In this document: positions 1 to 7,841 of the stretch, in pieces
Layout: every line of letters starts with the position of its first letter
Numbering within the stretch: the first letter of the stretch is position 1
Source: Lacinutrix sp. WUR7
Lineage (GTDB): Bacteria; Bacteroidota; Bacteroidia; Flavobacteriales; Flavobacteriaceae
Reading direction: 5' to 3'
Assembly (NCBI RefSeq): GCF_016864015.1
Contig: NZ_CP045067.1
Coordinates: 469,001-533,000, forward strand
DNA length: 64,000 nucleotides
Notes under the pieces: generated by a model
Told to the model about the DNA's origin: nothing
Database searches by the model: none
Seen by the model: the letters and a program-made list of their open reading frames with translations, nothing else
Position numbers and translations under genes: made by a program

Positions 1-680
1 ATACCTAAAGCGGTTTTGTTTTTTATATTATAACGAAAAACATCTCCTGTAGATATATGTACTAAATTGTGTTTTTCTTTTAAAAAATTAGCTTGTGTTC
101 CTTTTCCTGCTCCTGGAGGTCCAAATAGCACTAAATTTGTCATGTGTTGTGTTGTTTTTAATTGATATACTTCTGGTAAATCTCTTCCTAAACCATTATA
201 GTCTAATCCATAACCAACTATAAATTTATCCGGAATTTCTATACCTATATAATGTAGTTTGTAGTCTTTTTTATATGCTTCAGGTTTAAAAAACAAGGTC
301 GCTATTAGTAAAGATTTAGCATTTTCATTTTTAAAAATGCGATGTACTTCTGCTAACGTTTTTCCAGAATCTATAATATCTTCTAGAATCACAACCGTAC
401 GTCCTGTTAAATCTTGTGTTAAACCAATAAGTCTTTGTATGTCGTCTGTAGATTTTATCCCTTCATAAGAAGCCAGTTTTATAAAAGTAACTTCGCAAGG
501 TTTCGGGTATTTTTTAACAAAATCGCTTACTAGCATAAAAGAGCCATTTAAAATACCTATAAACACAGGTACTTCATCTCCTAAGTCTGCAGCAATATCA
601 TCTGCCATTTTTTGTACAGCAGCATCAATTTTTTCTGCCGAAATAAATGGTTTAAAAGATAAATCGTCTAGCTTAATCAT
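1..680 (-). CDS. Hypoxanthine phosphoribosyltransferase-adenylate kinase fusion, 3' end outside window
   Basis: Reading the minus strand from an ATG at 680-678 gives about 178 residues of a hypoxanthine/guanine phosphoribosyltransferase, with the PRPP-binding motif [14 protein letters not shown]. This runs in frame, without a stop, into adenylate kinase: [17 protein letters not shown], whose P-loop GPPGAGKG is near codon 188, then HISTGDVFR. The reading frame is still open at base 1, so the rest of the kinase lies outside. The first half salvages hypoxanthine/guanine to IMP/GMP; the second interconverts AMP, ATP and ADP, both in the cytoplasm. Such a fusion is known in Flavobacteriaceae. It is transcribed away from purK, so purine salvage and de novo synthesis are divergent neighbours. 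The identity of both domains is clear; only the C-terminus is unseen. Confidence 0.93.
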   Translation of the reverse strand, partial: MIKLDDLSFKPFISAEKIDAAVQKMADDIAADLGDEVPVFIGILNGSFMLVSDFVKKYPKPCEVTFIKLASYEGIKSTDDIQRLIGLTQDLTGRTVVILEDIIDSGKTLAEVHRIFKNENAKSLLIATLFFKPEAYKKDYKLHYIGIEIPDKFIVGYGLDYNGLGRDLPEVYQLKTTQHMTNLVLFGPPGAGKGTQANFLKEKHNLVHISTGDVFRYNIKNKTALG

Positions 681-712
681 ATAAGACTAACTTGTTTTTT
701 ATTAATTCCTTG

Positions 713-720
713 CAAAGATA
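713..720 (-). promoter_or_regulatory. Putative -7 promoter element for hpt-adk
   Basis: The minus strand reads TATCTTTG here, a match to the Bacteroidota -7 consensus TAnnTTTG, 32 bases before the hpt-adk start. I see no convincing -33 TTTG at the usual spacing, so this is a sequence-match call only. Confidence 0.5.
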
Positions 721-759
721 CATATTTGTAATATGATTTACGATTTTGATGCGATTTTA

Positions 760-792
760 TTGGCTATATTTTCATATTAAACTGTATTTTTG
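760..792 (+). promoter_or_regulatory. Putative purK promoter
   Basis: TATTTTTG at 785-792 fits the Bacteroidota -7 consensus TAnnTTTG, and a TTG at 760-762 lies 22 bases upstream, acceptable for the -33 element. Transcription would begin near base 799 and leave a leader of about 50 bases that includes the hairpin at 827-844. Confidence 0.5.
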
Positions 793-826
793 TTACAATT
801 AAAATAAGACTTATTAATTAAAAAGA

Positions 827-844
827 TTTCCGTTTTCACGGAAA
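827..844 (+). repeat. TTTC-loop hairpin repeat in purK leader
   Basis: TTTCCGT-TTTC-ACGGAAA forms a perfect 7-bp stem with a four-base loop, ending six bases before the purK ATG. The same hairpin plus the same tail (CGGAAAATAAATATG) is found before the methyltransferase gene at 13313, so this is one copy of a dispersed palindromic repeat rather than a gene-specific structure. Confidence 0.75.
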
Positions 845-850
845 ATAAAT

Positions 851-2005
851 ATGAACTATTTTTCTTCAGATTTTAAACTTGGTATTCTTGGTGGCGGACA
901 ACTTGGTAAAATGCTACTTACCGAAACCAGAAAACTAGATATTTACACTTGTGTTTTAGACGGAAGCACGGAAGCACCTTGCAAAATAGGAAGTAATGAA
1001 TTTCATTTAGGAAGCTTAATGGATTTTGAAACCGTGTACCAGTTTGGAAAAAAGGTAGATGTGTTAACCATTGAGATTGAAAACGTAAATATAGACGCGC
1101 TCGAAAAGTTAGAAAAAGAAGGCGTTACGGTTTATCCTGCTTCGAAAACGCTTCGAACTATTCAAAATAAAGCAAAACAAAAACTATTTTATATAGATAA
1201 AAATTTACCTACTGCGCCTTTTTCACGTTTCGCTTATCTTTCTGAAATCGAAGACGCCATAGAAAATGGAGGTTTACATTTTCCATTTGTTTGGAAAGCA
1301 GCACAATTTGGCTATGATGGTAATGGTGTAAAAGTAGTGAGAAGTCTGGAAGATTTAAAAGATTTACCAAAAGGCGAATGTATTGCTGAAGATTTAATTC
1401 CTTTTAAAAACGAACTTGCTGTTATTGTTTCTAGAAATGCAAAAGGCGAAGTAAAAACTTTTCCTGTGGTAGAAATGGAATTTCATCCGGAAGCAAACCA
1501 AGTAGAATATGTAATCTGTCCTGCAAGAATAGCTCCTGAAATTGCTAAAAAAGCAGAAGCAGTTGCTTTAAAAACATCCGAAGCATTTAAACATGTTGGT
1601 TTATTGGCTGTGGAAATGTTTTTAACACAAAATGATGAAATATTAATCAACGAAGTTGCGCCAAGACCGCATAATTCTGGCCATCAAACTATTGAGGCTA
1701 ATTATACTTCGCAGTTTGAACAACACATAAGAGCCATTTTAAATTTACCTTTAGGAAGCACTGCGAATAAAGCTGGTGGAATCATGGTAAATCTTGTTGG
1801 CGCCGAAGGTTATACTGGAAGTGTTGTTTATGAAAACATAGAAGACATTATGAATATGGAAGGAGTTACTCCGCATATTTATGGTAAAAAAGAAACACGT
1901 CCTTTTCGTAAAATGGGACATGTCACTATTGTACATCCAGATATAAACGAAGCACGTAAAATTGCGGAAGCAGTTAAGAATACGATTAAAGTGATAAGCG
2001 AGTAA
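851..2005 (+). CDS. purK: 5-(carboxyamino)imidazole ribonucleotide synthase
   Basis: A 384-residue ATP-grasp enzyme that makes N5-CAIR from AIR, bicarbonate and ATP in de novo purine synthesis. The N-terminal pre-ATP-grasp domain opens with GILGGGQLGKML, the ATP-grasp core contains PFVWKAAQFGYDGNGV and EMFLTQNDEILINEVAPRPHNSGH, and the C-terminus carries the PurK-type domain. Length is normal for the family. The ATG lies six bases after a hairpin repeat. purE follows 61 bases downstream on the same strand, so the two consecutive pathway enzymes probably share a transcript. The start is supported by the family N-terminus. Confidence 0.97.
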   Translation: MNYFSSDFKLGILGGGQLGKMLLTETRKLDIYTCVLDGSTEAPCKIGSNEFHLGSLMDFETVYQFGKKVDVLTIEIENVNIDALEKLEKEGVTVYPASKTLRTIQNKAKQKLFYIDKNLPTAPFSRFAYLSEIEDAIENGGLHFPFVWKAAQFGYDGNGVKVVRSLEDLKDLPKGECIAEDLIPFKNELAVIVSRNAKGEVKTFPVVEMEFHPEANQVEYVICPARIAPEIAKKAEAVALKTSEAFKHVGLLAVEMFLTQNDEILINEVAPRPHNSGHQTIEANYTSQFEQHIRAILNLPLGSTANKAGGIMVNLVGAEGYTGSVVYENIEDIMNMEGVTPHIYGKKETRPFRKMGHVTIVHPDINEARKIAEAVKNTIKVISE

Positions 2006-2066
2006 ATCGCAACAATGAAATATTGATACCTAGTATCATTCAAAATTTAAATATTTGAAATTTATT

Positions 2067-2543
2067 ATGAAAGTAGGAGTAATCATGGGAAGTAAAAGTG
2101 ATCTTCCAGTAATGCAAGAAGCTATAGATATTTTAAAAAGCTTTGATATTGTGGTAGAAGTAGATATTGTTTCTGCACACAGAACACCAGAAAAAATGTT
2201 CGATTATGGTAAAAACGCACATAAAAATGGCATTGCAGTTATTATTGCTGGAGCTGGAGGAGCTGCACATTTACCAGGAATGATAGCGTCGTTATCGCCA
2301 CTTCCTATAATTGGTGTTCCTGTAAAAAGCAGTAATTCTATTGACGGTTGGGATTCTGTATTATCTATTTTACAAATGCCTGGCGGAGTTCCTGTGGCAA
2401 CAGTAGCTTTAAATGGAGCAAAAAATGCAGGAATACTTGCTGCACAAATTATTGCGACTTCCAATGCTTCTGTTTTAGATAAAGTAATTGCTTATAAAGA
2501 AGGTTTAAAGGCCAAAGTTATAGAATCTGCAAAAGGTCTATAA
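2067..2543 (+). CDS. purE: N5-carboxyaminoimidazole ribonucleotide mutase
   Basis: A 158-residue class I PurE that converts N5-CAIR to CAIR, directly after PurK in the pathway. The signature GVIMGSKSDLPVMQEA near the N-terminus, SAHRTPEKM, and the loop AGAGGAAHLPGMIAS match the substrate-binding motifs of the family. I prefer the ATG at 2067 (MKVGVIMGSKSD) to an in-frame TTG at 2055, because it gives the family-standard N-terminus. It lies just downstream of purK and is probably cotranscribed. Class I PurE works as an octamer in the cytoplasm; this is family knowledge, not visible here. Confidence 0.97.
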   Translation: MKVGVIMGSKSDLPVMQEAIDILKSFDIVVEVDIVSAHRTPEKMFDYGKNAHKNGIAVIIAGAGGAAHLPGMIASLSPLPIIGVPVKSSNSIDGWDSVLSILQMPGGVPVATVALNGAKNAGILAAQIIATSNASVLDKVIAYKEGLKAKVIESAKGL

Positions 2544-2745
2544 CCAAATAACCTCAAGATTTCTCTCAAGGTTATAACGCTATTAATCAATTTCTTAAAC
2601 ATGAGATTGAACTCACATGAAAAAACTTATGCAAATATTTAACTATTCCTCATTATTATTAACAAAAGAAAGAAGGGATTTATTATTTTCGATTAAAAAC
2701 AAATAAAACCGATTAAGTGTTGATTTGTCGTTTTTACAAATTAAA

Positions 2746-2771
2746 AAAACCTTGACATGCATCAAGGTTTT
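2746..2771. terminator. Intrinsic terminator after purE
   Basis: AAAACCTTGA-CATGCA-TCAAGGTTTT is a perfect 10-bp stem with a six-base loop, flanked by A and T runs on both sides, so it could work in either direction. It stands about 200 bases after purE, further than usual. Confidence 0.65.
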
Positions 2772-2843
2772 TAGCTATTAATCAATAATTTTGTCAATGA
2801 GTAACCAACTCTATGAAAAATTCTAAACAAAGATAAAAAATAC

Positions 2844-2863
2844 TTATTATGCGTGCATAATAA
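2844..2863. promoter_or_regulatory. 20-bp palindrome upstream of M3 peptidase, candidate operator
   Basis: TTATTATGC-GT-GCATAATAA has perfect 9-bp arms around a 2-base centre, 27 bases before the peptidase ATG. Without a T run it is an unlikely terminator; its compact symmetry fits a dimeric regulator site. No regulator is assigned. Confidence 0.4.
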
Positions 2864-2890
2864 ATTCTTCTTTTAACATAACTTTAAAAA

Positions 2891-4927
2891 ATGACTAAGA
2901 ATATACTTACAGAGAAATTTGAGACAGCCTTTCAAACAGCTCCTTTTTCCAAAATAGCTACTACAGATTTTCTTCCTGCTTTTAAATTAGGAATAGAGAA
3001 TGCCAAAGCAGAAATAGATGCTATTATTAATAATTCTGAAGCTCCAACTTTTGAAAACACTATTGAAGCTTTAGATTTCTCTGGAGAACAATTAGATCGA
3101 ATCTCTAGTATATTTTTCAATCTTAATTCTGCCGAAACGAATGAAGAAATTCAAAAAATAGCACAAGAAGTTTCGCCGTTACTTTCAGAGTTTGGTAATG
3201 ACATTACATTAAATCAAGATTTATTTAAACGTGTAAAAACCGTTTATAATAATAAAGCAGACTTAAAATTAACTACAGAACAAGAAACCCTTTTAGATAA
3301 AAAATACAAAAGTTTCTCTAGGAATGGAGCCAACCTTCCAGAAAACAAAAAACAGGAACTTCGTGAAATAGATAAGGAGCTCAGTAAACTAAAACTAAAA
3401 TTTGGCGAAAATGTTCTAGCAGAAACCAATAAGTTTGAAATGCTTATCACCAATGAAGATGATTTAGCAGGATTACCAGAAGGCGCTAAAGAAGCGGCTA
3501 AGCAATTAGCAGAATCGAAAGAGAAAGAAGGATGGCTTATCACGTTAGACTATCCTAGTTATATTCCTTTTATGACCTATGCCGACAATAGGGAATTACG
3601 TAAGGAATTAGCTTTAGCTTCTGGAAGCAAAGCTTTTCATAACGACGCTTTAGACAATCAAGATAACGTTTTACAAATTGCAACACTTCGTTTTAAAAGA
3701 GCCAATCTTTTAGGTTATAAAACGCATGCACATTTTGTTTTAGAGGAACGCATGGCGAAAACTCCTGAAAAGGTAAAAAGCTTTTTAAATGAAATATTAG
3801 AAAAAGCAAAACCAGCTGCACAAGAAGAGTTTACAAATCTTGAAAACTTTGCAAAAGAATTGGACGGTATTGATACCTTACAAAAATGGGATTCTGGTTA
3901 TTATGCCGAAAAACTAAAACAAAAGCTTTTCAACTTAGACGACGAACAGTTAAAACCATACTTTAAATTAGAAAACGTAATTGAAGGTGCTTTTACTATT
4001 GCTAATAAATTATTCGGTTTACAATTTGAAGAAATTCACACTATAGATACATATCATGAAGATGTTTTAACTTATAAAGTAAACGATGAAAACGGAGAAC
4101 TAGTCTCTATTTTCTATTCTGATTTCTTCCCAAGAAAAGGAAAACGAAATGGTGCTTGGATGACAAGTTACAAGCCACAAAGCATAAAAAATGGCGTAAA
4201 TGATAGACCGCACGTTTCTATAGTTTGTAATTTCACAAAACCTACAAAAACAAAACCTTCCCTTTTAACATTTAACGAAGTAACTACCTTATTTCACGAA
4301 TTCGGACATGCATTACACGGTATGCTAGCTAACACTACTTATCCTAGTCTATCTGGAACCAGTGTTTATTGGGATTTTGTAGAATTACCAAGTCAGGTAT
4401 TAGAAAACTGGTGTTATGAAAAAGAAGCATTAGAACTTTTTGCGAAACATTATGAAACTGGAGAAGTGATTCCAATGGAATTGGTAGCAAAAATAAAAGA
4501 ATCTGCTACTTTTCATGAAGGTATGCAAACCATGCGTCAAATAAGTTTTGGATTATTAGATATGTCTTGGCATGCACAAGATCCTTCAGCGATTACCAAT
4601 GTAAAAGCACATGAAAAAGAAGCTTTTGGTGACACACAATTATTCCCTGATGTTGCAGAAAATTGTATGAGTACTGCATTTTCTCATATTTTTCAAGGAG
4701 GATATTCTTCGGGGTATTATAGTTACAAATGGGCTGAAGTTTTAGATGCAGATGCATTTGAATACTTTAAGGAAGAAGGTATCTTTAACAAAACCGTTGC
4801 CACAAAGTTTAAAGAAAACGTATTAAGCAAAGGTGGAACCGAAAACCCAATGACACTTTACAAACGTTTTAGAGGTCAAGAACCAAAACCAGAAGCGCTT
4901 TTAAAAAGAGCAGGATTAATTAAATAA
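2891..4927 (+). CDS. M3 family zinc metallopeptidase (oligopeptidase/dipeptidyl carboxypeptidase)
   Basis: A 678-residue protein with the M3 signature FHEFGHALHGM: H469 and H473 bind zinc, E470 is the catalytic base, and the third ligand should be the glutamate of FVELPSQ about 27 residues later. Length and the end of the protein (GGTENPMTLYKRFRGQEP) fit the Dcp/oligopeptidase A group, which degrades short peptides. There is no signal peptide, so it is probably cytoplasmic, although periplasmic relatives exist. It is monocistronic: a terminator follows at 4934. Whether it is Dcp (carboxy-dipeptidase) or OpdA-like (endopeptidase) cannot be decided from sequence by eye. Confidence 0.93.
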   Translation: MTKNILTEKFETAFQTAPFSKIATTDFLPAFKLGIENAKAEIDAIINNSEAPTFENTIEALDFSGEQLDRISSIFFNLNSAETNEEIQKIAQEVSPLLSEFGNDITLNQDLFKRVKTVYNNKADLKLTTEQETLLDKKYKSFSRNGANLPENKKQELREIDKELSKLKLKFGENVLAETNKFEMLITNEDDLAGLPEGAKEAAKQLAESKEKEGWLITLDYPSYIPFMTYADNRELRKELALASGSKAFHNDALDNQDNVLQIATLRFKRANLLGYKTHAHFVLEERMAKTPEKVKSFLNEILEKAKPAAQEEFTNLENFAKELDGIDTLQKWDSGYYAEKLKQKLFNLDDEQLKPYFKLENVIEGAFTIANKLFGLQFEEIHTIDTYHEDVLTYKVNDENGELVSIFYSDFFPRKGKRNGAWMTSYKPQSIKNGVNDRPHVSIVCNFTKPTKTKPSLLTFNEVTTLFHEFGHALHGMLANTTYPSLSGTSVYWDFVELPSQVLENWCYEKEALELFAKHYETGEVIPMELVAKIKESATFHEGMQTMRQISFGLLDMSWHAQDPSAITNVKAHEKEAFGDTQLFPDVAENCMSTAFSHIFQGGYSSGYYSYKWAEVLDADAFEYFKEEGIFNKTVATKFKENVLSKGGTENPMTLYKRFRGQEPKPEALLKRAGLIK

Positions 4928-4933
4928 AATTTT

Positions 4934-4962
4934 AAAGCTGATTTTAATTAATCAGCTTTTTT
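4934..4962 (+). terminator. Intrinsic terminator after M3 peptidase
   Basis: AAGCTGATT-TTAATT-AATCAGCTT, a 9-bp stem followed by a T run, starts seven bases after the peptidase stop codon and separates it from the regulator operon. Confidence 0.8.
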
Positions 4963-4970
4963 AATTAAAG

Positions 4971-4996
4971 AAACTTTCAATAATTACTGAAAGTTT
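4971..4996. promoter_or_regulatory. Palindromic operator upstream of GbsR-type regulator (copy 1)
   Basis: Two 9-base half sites, AAACTTTCA and TGAAAGTTT, separated by 8 bases; total 26 bp. It ends 23 bases before the regulator ATG and about 11 bases before a TATATTTG (5008-5015) that fits the -7 consensus, so it would cover the -33 region. A 26-bp near-copy stands at 5537-5562 before the next gene. The pair is best read as binding sites of the adjacent regulator. Confidence 0.7.
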
Positions 4997-5007
4997 AGAA
5001 ATTATTG

Positions 5008-5015
5008 TATATTTG
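5008..5015 (+). promoter_or_regulatory. Putative -7 element of regulator operon
   Basis: TATATTTG fits TAnnTTTG and ends only four bases before the ATG at 5020. If used, the transcript would be nearly leaderless, or translation would begin further in. Confidence 0.4.
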
Positions 5016-5019
5016 CTGT

Positions 5020-5523
5020 ATGGATTACGAAGAAGCAAAAATAAAATTTATTAATACTTGGGGAAGTCTAGGTACTCTTTGGGGAATTAATAAAGCTATG
5101 GCTCAAATTCAAGCCTTACTTTTTATTACTCCTAACCCACTTTCTATGGAAGACATCATGGAAGAACTTAAAATATCTAGAGGTAATACTAGTATGAATT
5201 TAAGACAGCTTATGGATTGGGGAATTGTAACAAAAGAACTTGTTGCTGGAGAACGTAAAGAGTTTTTTACCACAGAAAAAGATGTACAAGAACTAACAAG
5301 AGTTATTGCTAAAGAAAGAAGCAGAAGAGAAATAAGACCAGTAATTAAAGTTTTAAAAGATGTTTCATCTATACAAGATGATGGAACTCAAAAAACTAAA
5401 GAACTAATAAAACAAACCAAAGCTTTAAAAGAATTAACTGAAAATGCTGATTTAATGATAAATAATCTAGTTGACAAAAATCAAAATTGGATTACTAAAT
5501 CTTTAATCAAACTCATTAAATAA
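5020..5523 (+). CDS. GbsR/MarR family transcriptional regulator
   Basis: A 167-residue winged-helix protein. Residues from about 10 to 95 read as the DNA-binding domain (ALLFITPNPLSMEDIMEELKISRGNTSMNLRQLMDWGIVTK, then the wing ERKEFFTTEKD), typical of the GbsR-like branch of MarR regulators. The C-terminal third is helical and charged, suitable for dimerization. I start at the ATG of MDYEEAK; a TTG at 5005 would add five residues that overlap the promoter. It heads a gene series with two small membrane proteins and an SDR, and 26-bp palindromes lie before it and immediately after it, which implies autoregulation and control of the downstream genes. The ligand is unknown. Confidence 0.88.
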   Translation: MDYEEAKIKFINTWGSLGTLWGINKAMAQIQALLFITPNPLSMEDIMEELKISRGNTSMNLRQLMDWGIVTKELVAGERKEFFTTEKDVQELTRVIAKERSRREIRPVIKVLKDVSSIQDDGTQKTKELIKQTKALKELTENADLMINNLVDKNQNWITKSLIKLIK

Positions 5524-5536
5524 AAAAATTTAAAAT

Positions 5537-5562
5537 AAACTTTCAGTATTTTCTGAAAGTTT
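5537..5562. promoter_or_regulatory. Palindromic operator between regulator and membrane gene (copy 2)
   Basis: AAACTTTCAG-TATTTT-CTGAAAGTTT: 10-bp perfect arms and 6-base centre, again 26 bp in total. It differs from copy 1 only within the central bases. It begins 14 bases after the regulator stop and ends 12 bases before the next ATG. It could also be an RNA hairpin or attenuator, but identity of length and arms with copy 1 argues for a protein-binding site. Confidence 0.7.
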
Positions 5563-5574
5563 TAAATAATCAGA

Positions 5575-5928
5575 ATGAATTATAATATAATAACATACTG
5601 CATCTATCTTCCAATCATTTGTTTAATTATGATTAAAGTAGGTTGGTTGTTTTATAAAAATGGTGAGTTATTCTTATTAAACCTTTTAAATAATAACCTT
5701 CCATTAGTTAAAAACATCAATAATTTACTTTTAACAGGTTATTATCTAACCAATATTGGATATGCAATAATTACAATTGCGTATTGGCAATCTATTGAAA
5801 ATACAATCGAATTAATAAATTCTCTAACAACTACTCTTGGAAAAATAATAATGCTTCTAGCCTTACTTCATTATAATAATATTTTTTGGCTGAAGTACTT
5901 AACTAAATCAAATTATATAAAACAATAA
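5575..5928 (+). CDS. Small membrane protein of unknown function (paralogue 1)
   Basis: A 117-residue, very hydrophobic protein with three likely membrane segments: residues 6-26, 52-70 and 83-100. I do not recognise a family. Its layout IITYCIYLPIICLIMI-V-FYKNGELF-NLLLTGYYLTNIGYA is matched by the next gene (IIGYFIYLPIVIILTIYV-LFKNGKLF-LFEIGFYLINIGFA), so the two are a tandem duplication that has diverged. It starts 12 bases after operator copy 2 and two bases separate its stop from the next ATG, so it belongs to the regulator operon. Its function is probably tied to whatever the regulator senses. Confidence 0.8.
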   Translation: MNYNIITYCIYLPIICLIMIKVGWLFYKNGELFLLNLLNNNLPLVKNINNLLLTGYYLTNIGYAIITIAYWQSIENTIELINSLTTTLGKIIMLLALLHYNNIFWLKYLTKSNYIKQ

Positions 5929-5930
5929 TT

Positions 5931-6329
5931 ATGGAAAATTCAAAAATTATTATCGGCTACTTTATCTATCTACCAATAGTTATCATTCTAACTATTTATG
6001 TTTCAAAAATGTTATTTAAAAATGGAAAGCTTTTTATGATAGACATATTTAAAGGAAAAGAAGAAATTGCTTTGGCTACAAATAAATTATTTGAGATTGG
6101 TTTTTATTTAATAAACATTGGCTTTGCTTTATATATTATGAAAATATATTACTACTCGAGCCAAGGAATAGATTATCAAATTTTGATTGAAATATTAAGT
6201 AAAAAAATTGGCGGATTTACAATATACTTAGGTATTATGTTATTTCTTAACTTGTTTCTGTTTTTTAGAGGAAGAAGAAAATCTCGACAAAATTTAAAAC
6301 CAATTGTTGAAAATCAAAATAAAGAATAA
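5931..6329 (+). CDS. Small membrane protein of unknown function (paralogue 2)
   Basis: A 132-residue protein with three predicted membrane segments (about residues 6-27, 53-72 and 92-112) and a positively charged tail (RGRRKSRQN) that should lie in the cytoplasm. It is a diverged paralogue of the previous gene, sharing the IYLPI, KNGxLF and YLxNIGxA blocks. The two genes are two bases apart, and the SDR gene starts two bases after this stop, which indicates translational coupling. No catalytic motif is seen, so I make no functional claim beyond a membrane location. Confidence 0.8.
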   Translation: MENSKIIIGYFIYLPIVIILTIYVSKMLFKNGKLFMIDIFKGKEEIALATNKLFEIGFYLINIGFALYIMKIYYYSSQGIDYQILIEILSKKIGGFTIYLGIMLFLNLFLFFRGRRKSRQNLKPIVENQNKE

Positions 6330-6331
6330 TC

Positions 6332-7234
6332 ATGAAAAATATACTAATTGCAGGAGGAACAGGATTTATCGGACAAACATTAGAAAAGCATTTTACCAGT
6401 AAAGGTTATTCCGTGAAAATATTAAGCAGAAATCCTAAACGTGATAATGAAATCCTTTGGGATGCAAAAACCATGGAAGGCTCTTGGGTTACCCATCTTG
6501 AAAATTTAGATGTCCTTATTAACCTTACCGGAAAAACAATTAATTGCAGATTTACAGACGCTAATAAAAAAGCAATAAAAGAATCTAGAATTGTTTCCAC
6601 AGCACTTTTAGGAAAAGCTATTGATACCTGTAGTAATCCACCAAAAGTATGGATGAACTCTTCCACTACTTCTATATACAAAGCGTCATTTACAAAAGAA
6701 ATGACTGAAGATAGCACAGCGTATGGTAACGATTTTGAAGCGGAAGTTGCCACCGTTTGGGAAAAGGCTTTTTATAAAACCAAAAATCCAGAAACCAGAA
6801 AAATAGTACTACGTACTTCTATCGTTTTAGGTAATGCAGATGGTGCTTTTGTACCATTAAAAAAACTAACACAATTTGGTTTAGGTGGTAAACAAGGTAA
6901 CGGAAAACAAAAGGTAAGCTGGATTCATGAAACCGATTTTGCACGAGCTGTAGATTTTCTAATCCAAAAAGAAAATGCTAAAGGCGCTTATAATTTTTGT
7001 GTTCCAAAACCAACAGACAATGCAACGATGATGAAAGATTTTAGAAAAGTATTAGGTATTCCTTTTGGTATTCCTAGTCCGAAATTCATCCTAGATATCG
7101 GTGCTTTATTTATGCAAACAGAACCAGAACTCATTTTAAACAGCAGAAATGTAGTCCCTAAAAAGCTATTAGAAGCTGGTTTTAAGTTTCAATTTCCAAC
7201 AATTGTTTCCGCCGTAAAAAATTTAATAGAATAG
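6332..7234 (+). CDS. TIGR01777-type NAD-dependent epimerase/SDR-like protein
   Basis: A 300-residue extended-SDR protein of the TIGR01777 (YfcH/SulA-like) group. The nucleotide-binding loop is GGTGFIG at residues 8-14; other family marks are NLTGKTINCR, the WMNSSTTSIYK segment, VVLRTSIVLG-like RKIVLRTSIVLGNADGAF, and the C-terminal DUF1731-like end (IPSPKFILDIGALFMQTEPELILNSRNVVPKKLLEAGFKFQFP). The substrate of this family is unknown. It is the last gene of the regulator operon, two bases after the membrane protein. The sigma factor gene follows after 49 bases and could be cotranscribed. Confidence 0.9.
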   Translation: MKNILIAGGTGFIGQTLEKHFTSKGYSVKILSRNPKRDNEILWDAKTMEGSWVTHLENLDVLINLTGKTINCRFTDANKKAIKESRIVSTALLGKAIDTCSNPPKVWMNSSTTSIYKASFTKEMTEDSTAYGNDFEAEVATVWEKAFYKTKNPETRKIVLRTSIVLGNADGAFVPLKKLTQFGLGGKQGNGKQKVSWIHETDFARAVDFLIQKENAKGAYNFCVPKPTDNATMMKDFRKVLGIPFGIPSPKFILDIGALFMQTEPELILNSRNVVPKKLLEAGFKFQFPTIVSAVKNLIE

Positions 7235-7283
7235 ATATAAATCCTTTTGCTTACTTTTGCTAAAACTTAGCTAAAAAAAGAAT

Positions 7284-7838
7284 ATGCCAAAGCATCAAAT
7301 AGATCCAAACAAATGGATTGATTTATATTCAGATTATCTATTCAACTACACCATTTCTCGTGTTAACGATAGAGATTTGGCTAAAGATTTGGTTCAAGAC
7401 ACCTTTTTTGCTGGTTTAAAATCAATGAAAAACTTTAAAGGAGAAGCCAGTGAACGTACTTGGTTAATTTCTATTTTAAAGCGAAAAATAATTGATTATT
7501 ACAGAAAAATAAATTCTAACAAAGGAAAAGCCGAAGTTAGAATGAGCTACAACAGTGATGTAGAAACCGAAGGCGATTGGCTAGAAGAACGCGTTGCAGA
7601 TCCTTTTGATAAAAATGCAGAAAGTGTTATTGAGAATGAAGAACTAGGTGATGCCATCTATAGTTGCTTAGATAAACTTCCCGAAAAACAAGCTACTATT
7701 TTTAAAATGAAAACCATTGAAGGAATAGATACCGAAACTATTTGTAATGAACTAAACATTACTGCGTCTAACCTTTGGGTTATCATTCATAGAGCAAGAA
7801 CAACAATGGCATCTTGCATGGAGAAAAACTGGTTTTAA
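7284..7838 (+). CDS. ECF RNA polymerase sigma factor
   Basis: A 184-residue sigma-70 family protein. Region 2 (DLYSDYLFNYTISRVNDRDLAKDLVQDTFFAGLKSMKNFKGEASERTWLISILKRKIIDYYR) lies at about residues 10-75; region 4 (LPEKQATIFKMKTIEGIDTETICNELNITASNLWVIIHRARTTM) at about 130-175. The promoter specificity is not predictable here. The next gene starts four bases after the stop and encodes a small zinc-binding anti-sigma-like protein, a usual arrangement for ECF factors. It sits directly behind the GbsR operon. Confidence 0.93.
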   Translation: MPKHQIDPNKWIDLYSDYLFNYTISRVNDRDLAKDLVQDTFFAGLKSMKNFKGEASERTWLISILKRKIIDYYRKINSNKGKAEVRMSYNSDVETEGDWLEERVADPFDKNAESVIENEELGDAIYSCLDKLPEKQATIFKMKTIEGIDTETICNELNITASNLWVIIHRARTTMASCMEKNWF

Positions 7839-7841
7839 ATT

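Larger units (their letters stand above)
2544..2890. other. Intergenic region between purE and the M3 peptidase
   Basis: No credible gene. It holds a weak stem just after purE (AACCT near 2552 with AGGTT near 2570), the strong terminator-like hairpin at 2746-2771, and a 20-bp palindrome at 2844-2863, 27 bases before the peptidase start. The rest is AT-rich and featureless to my eye. Confidence 0.6.
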
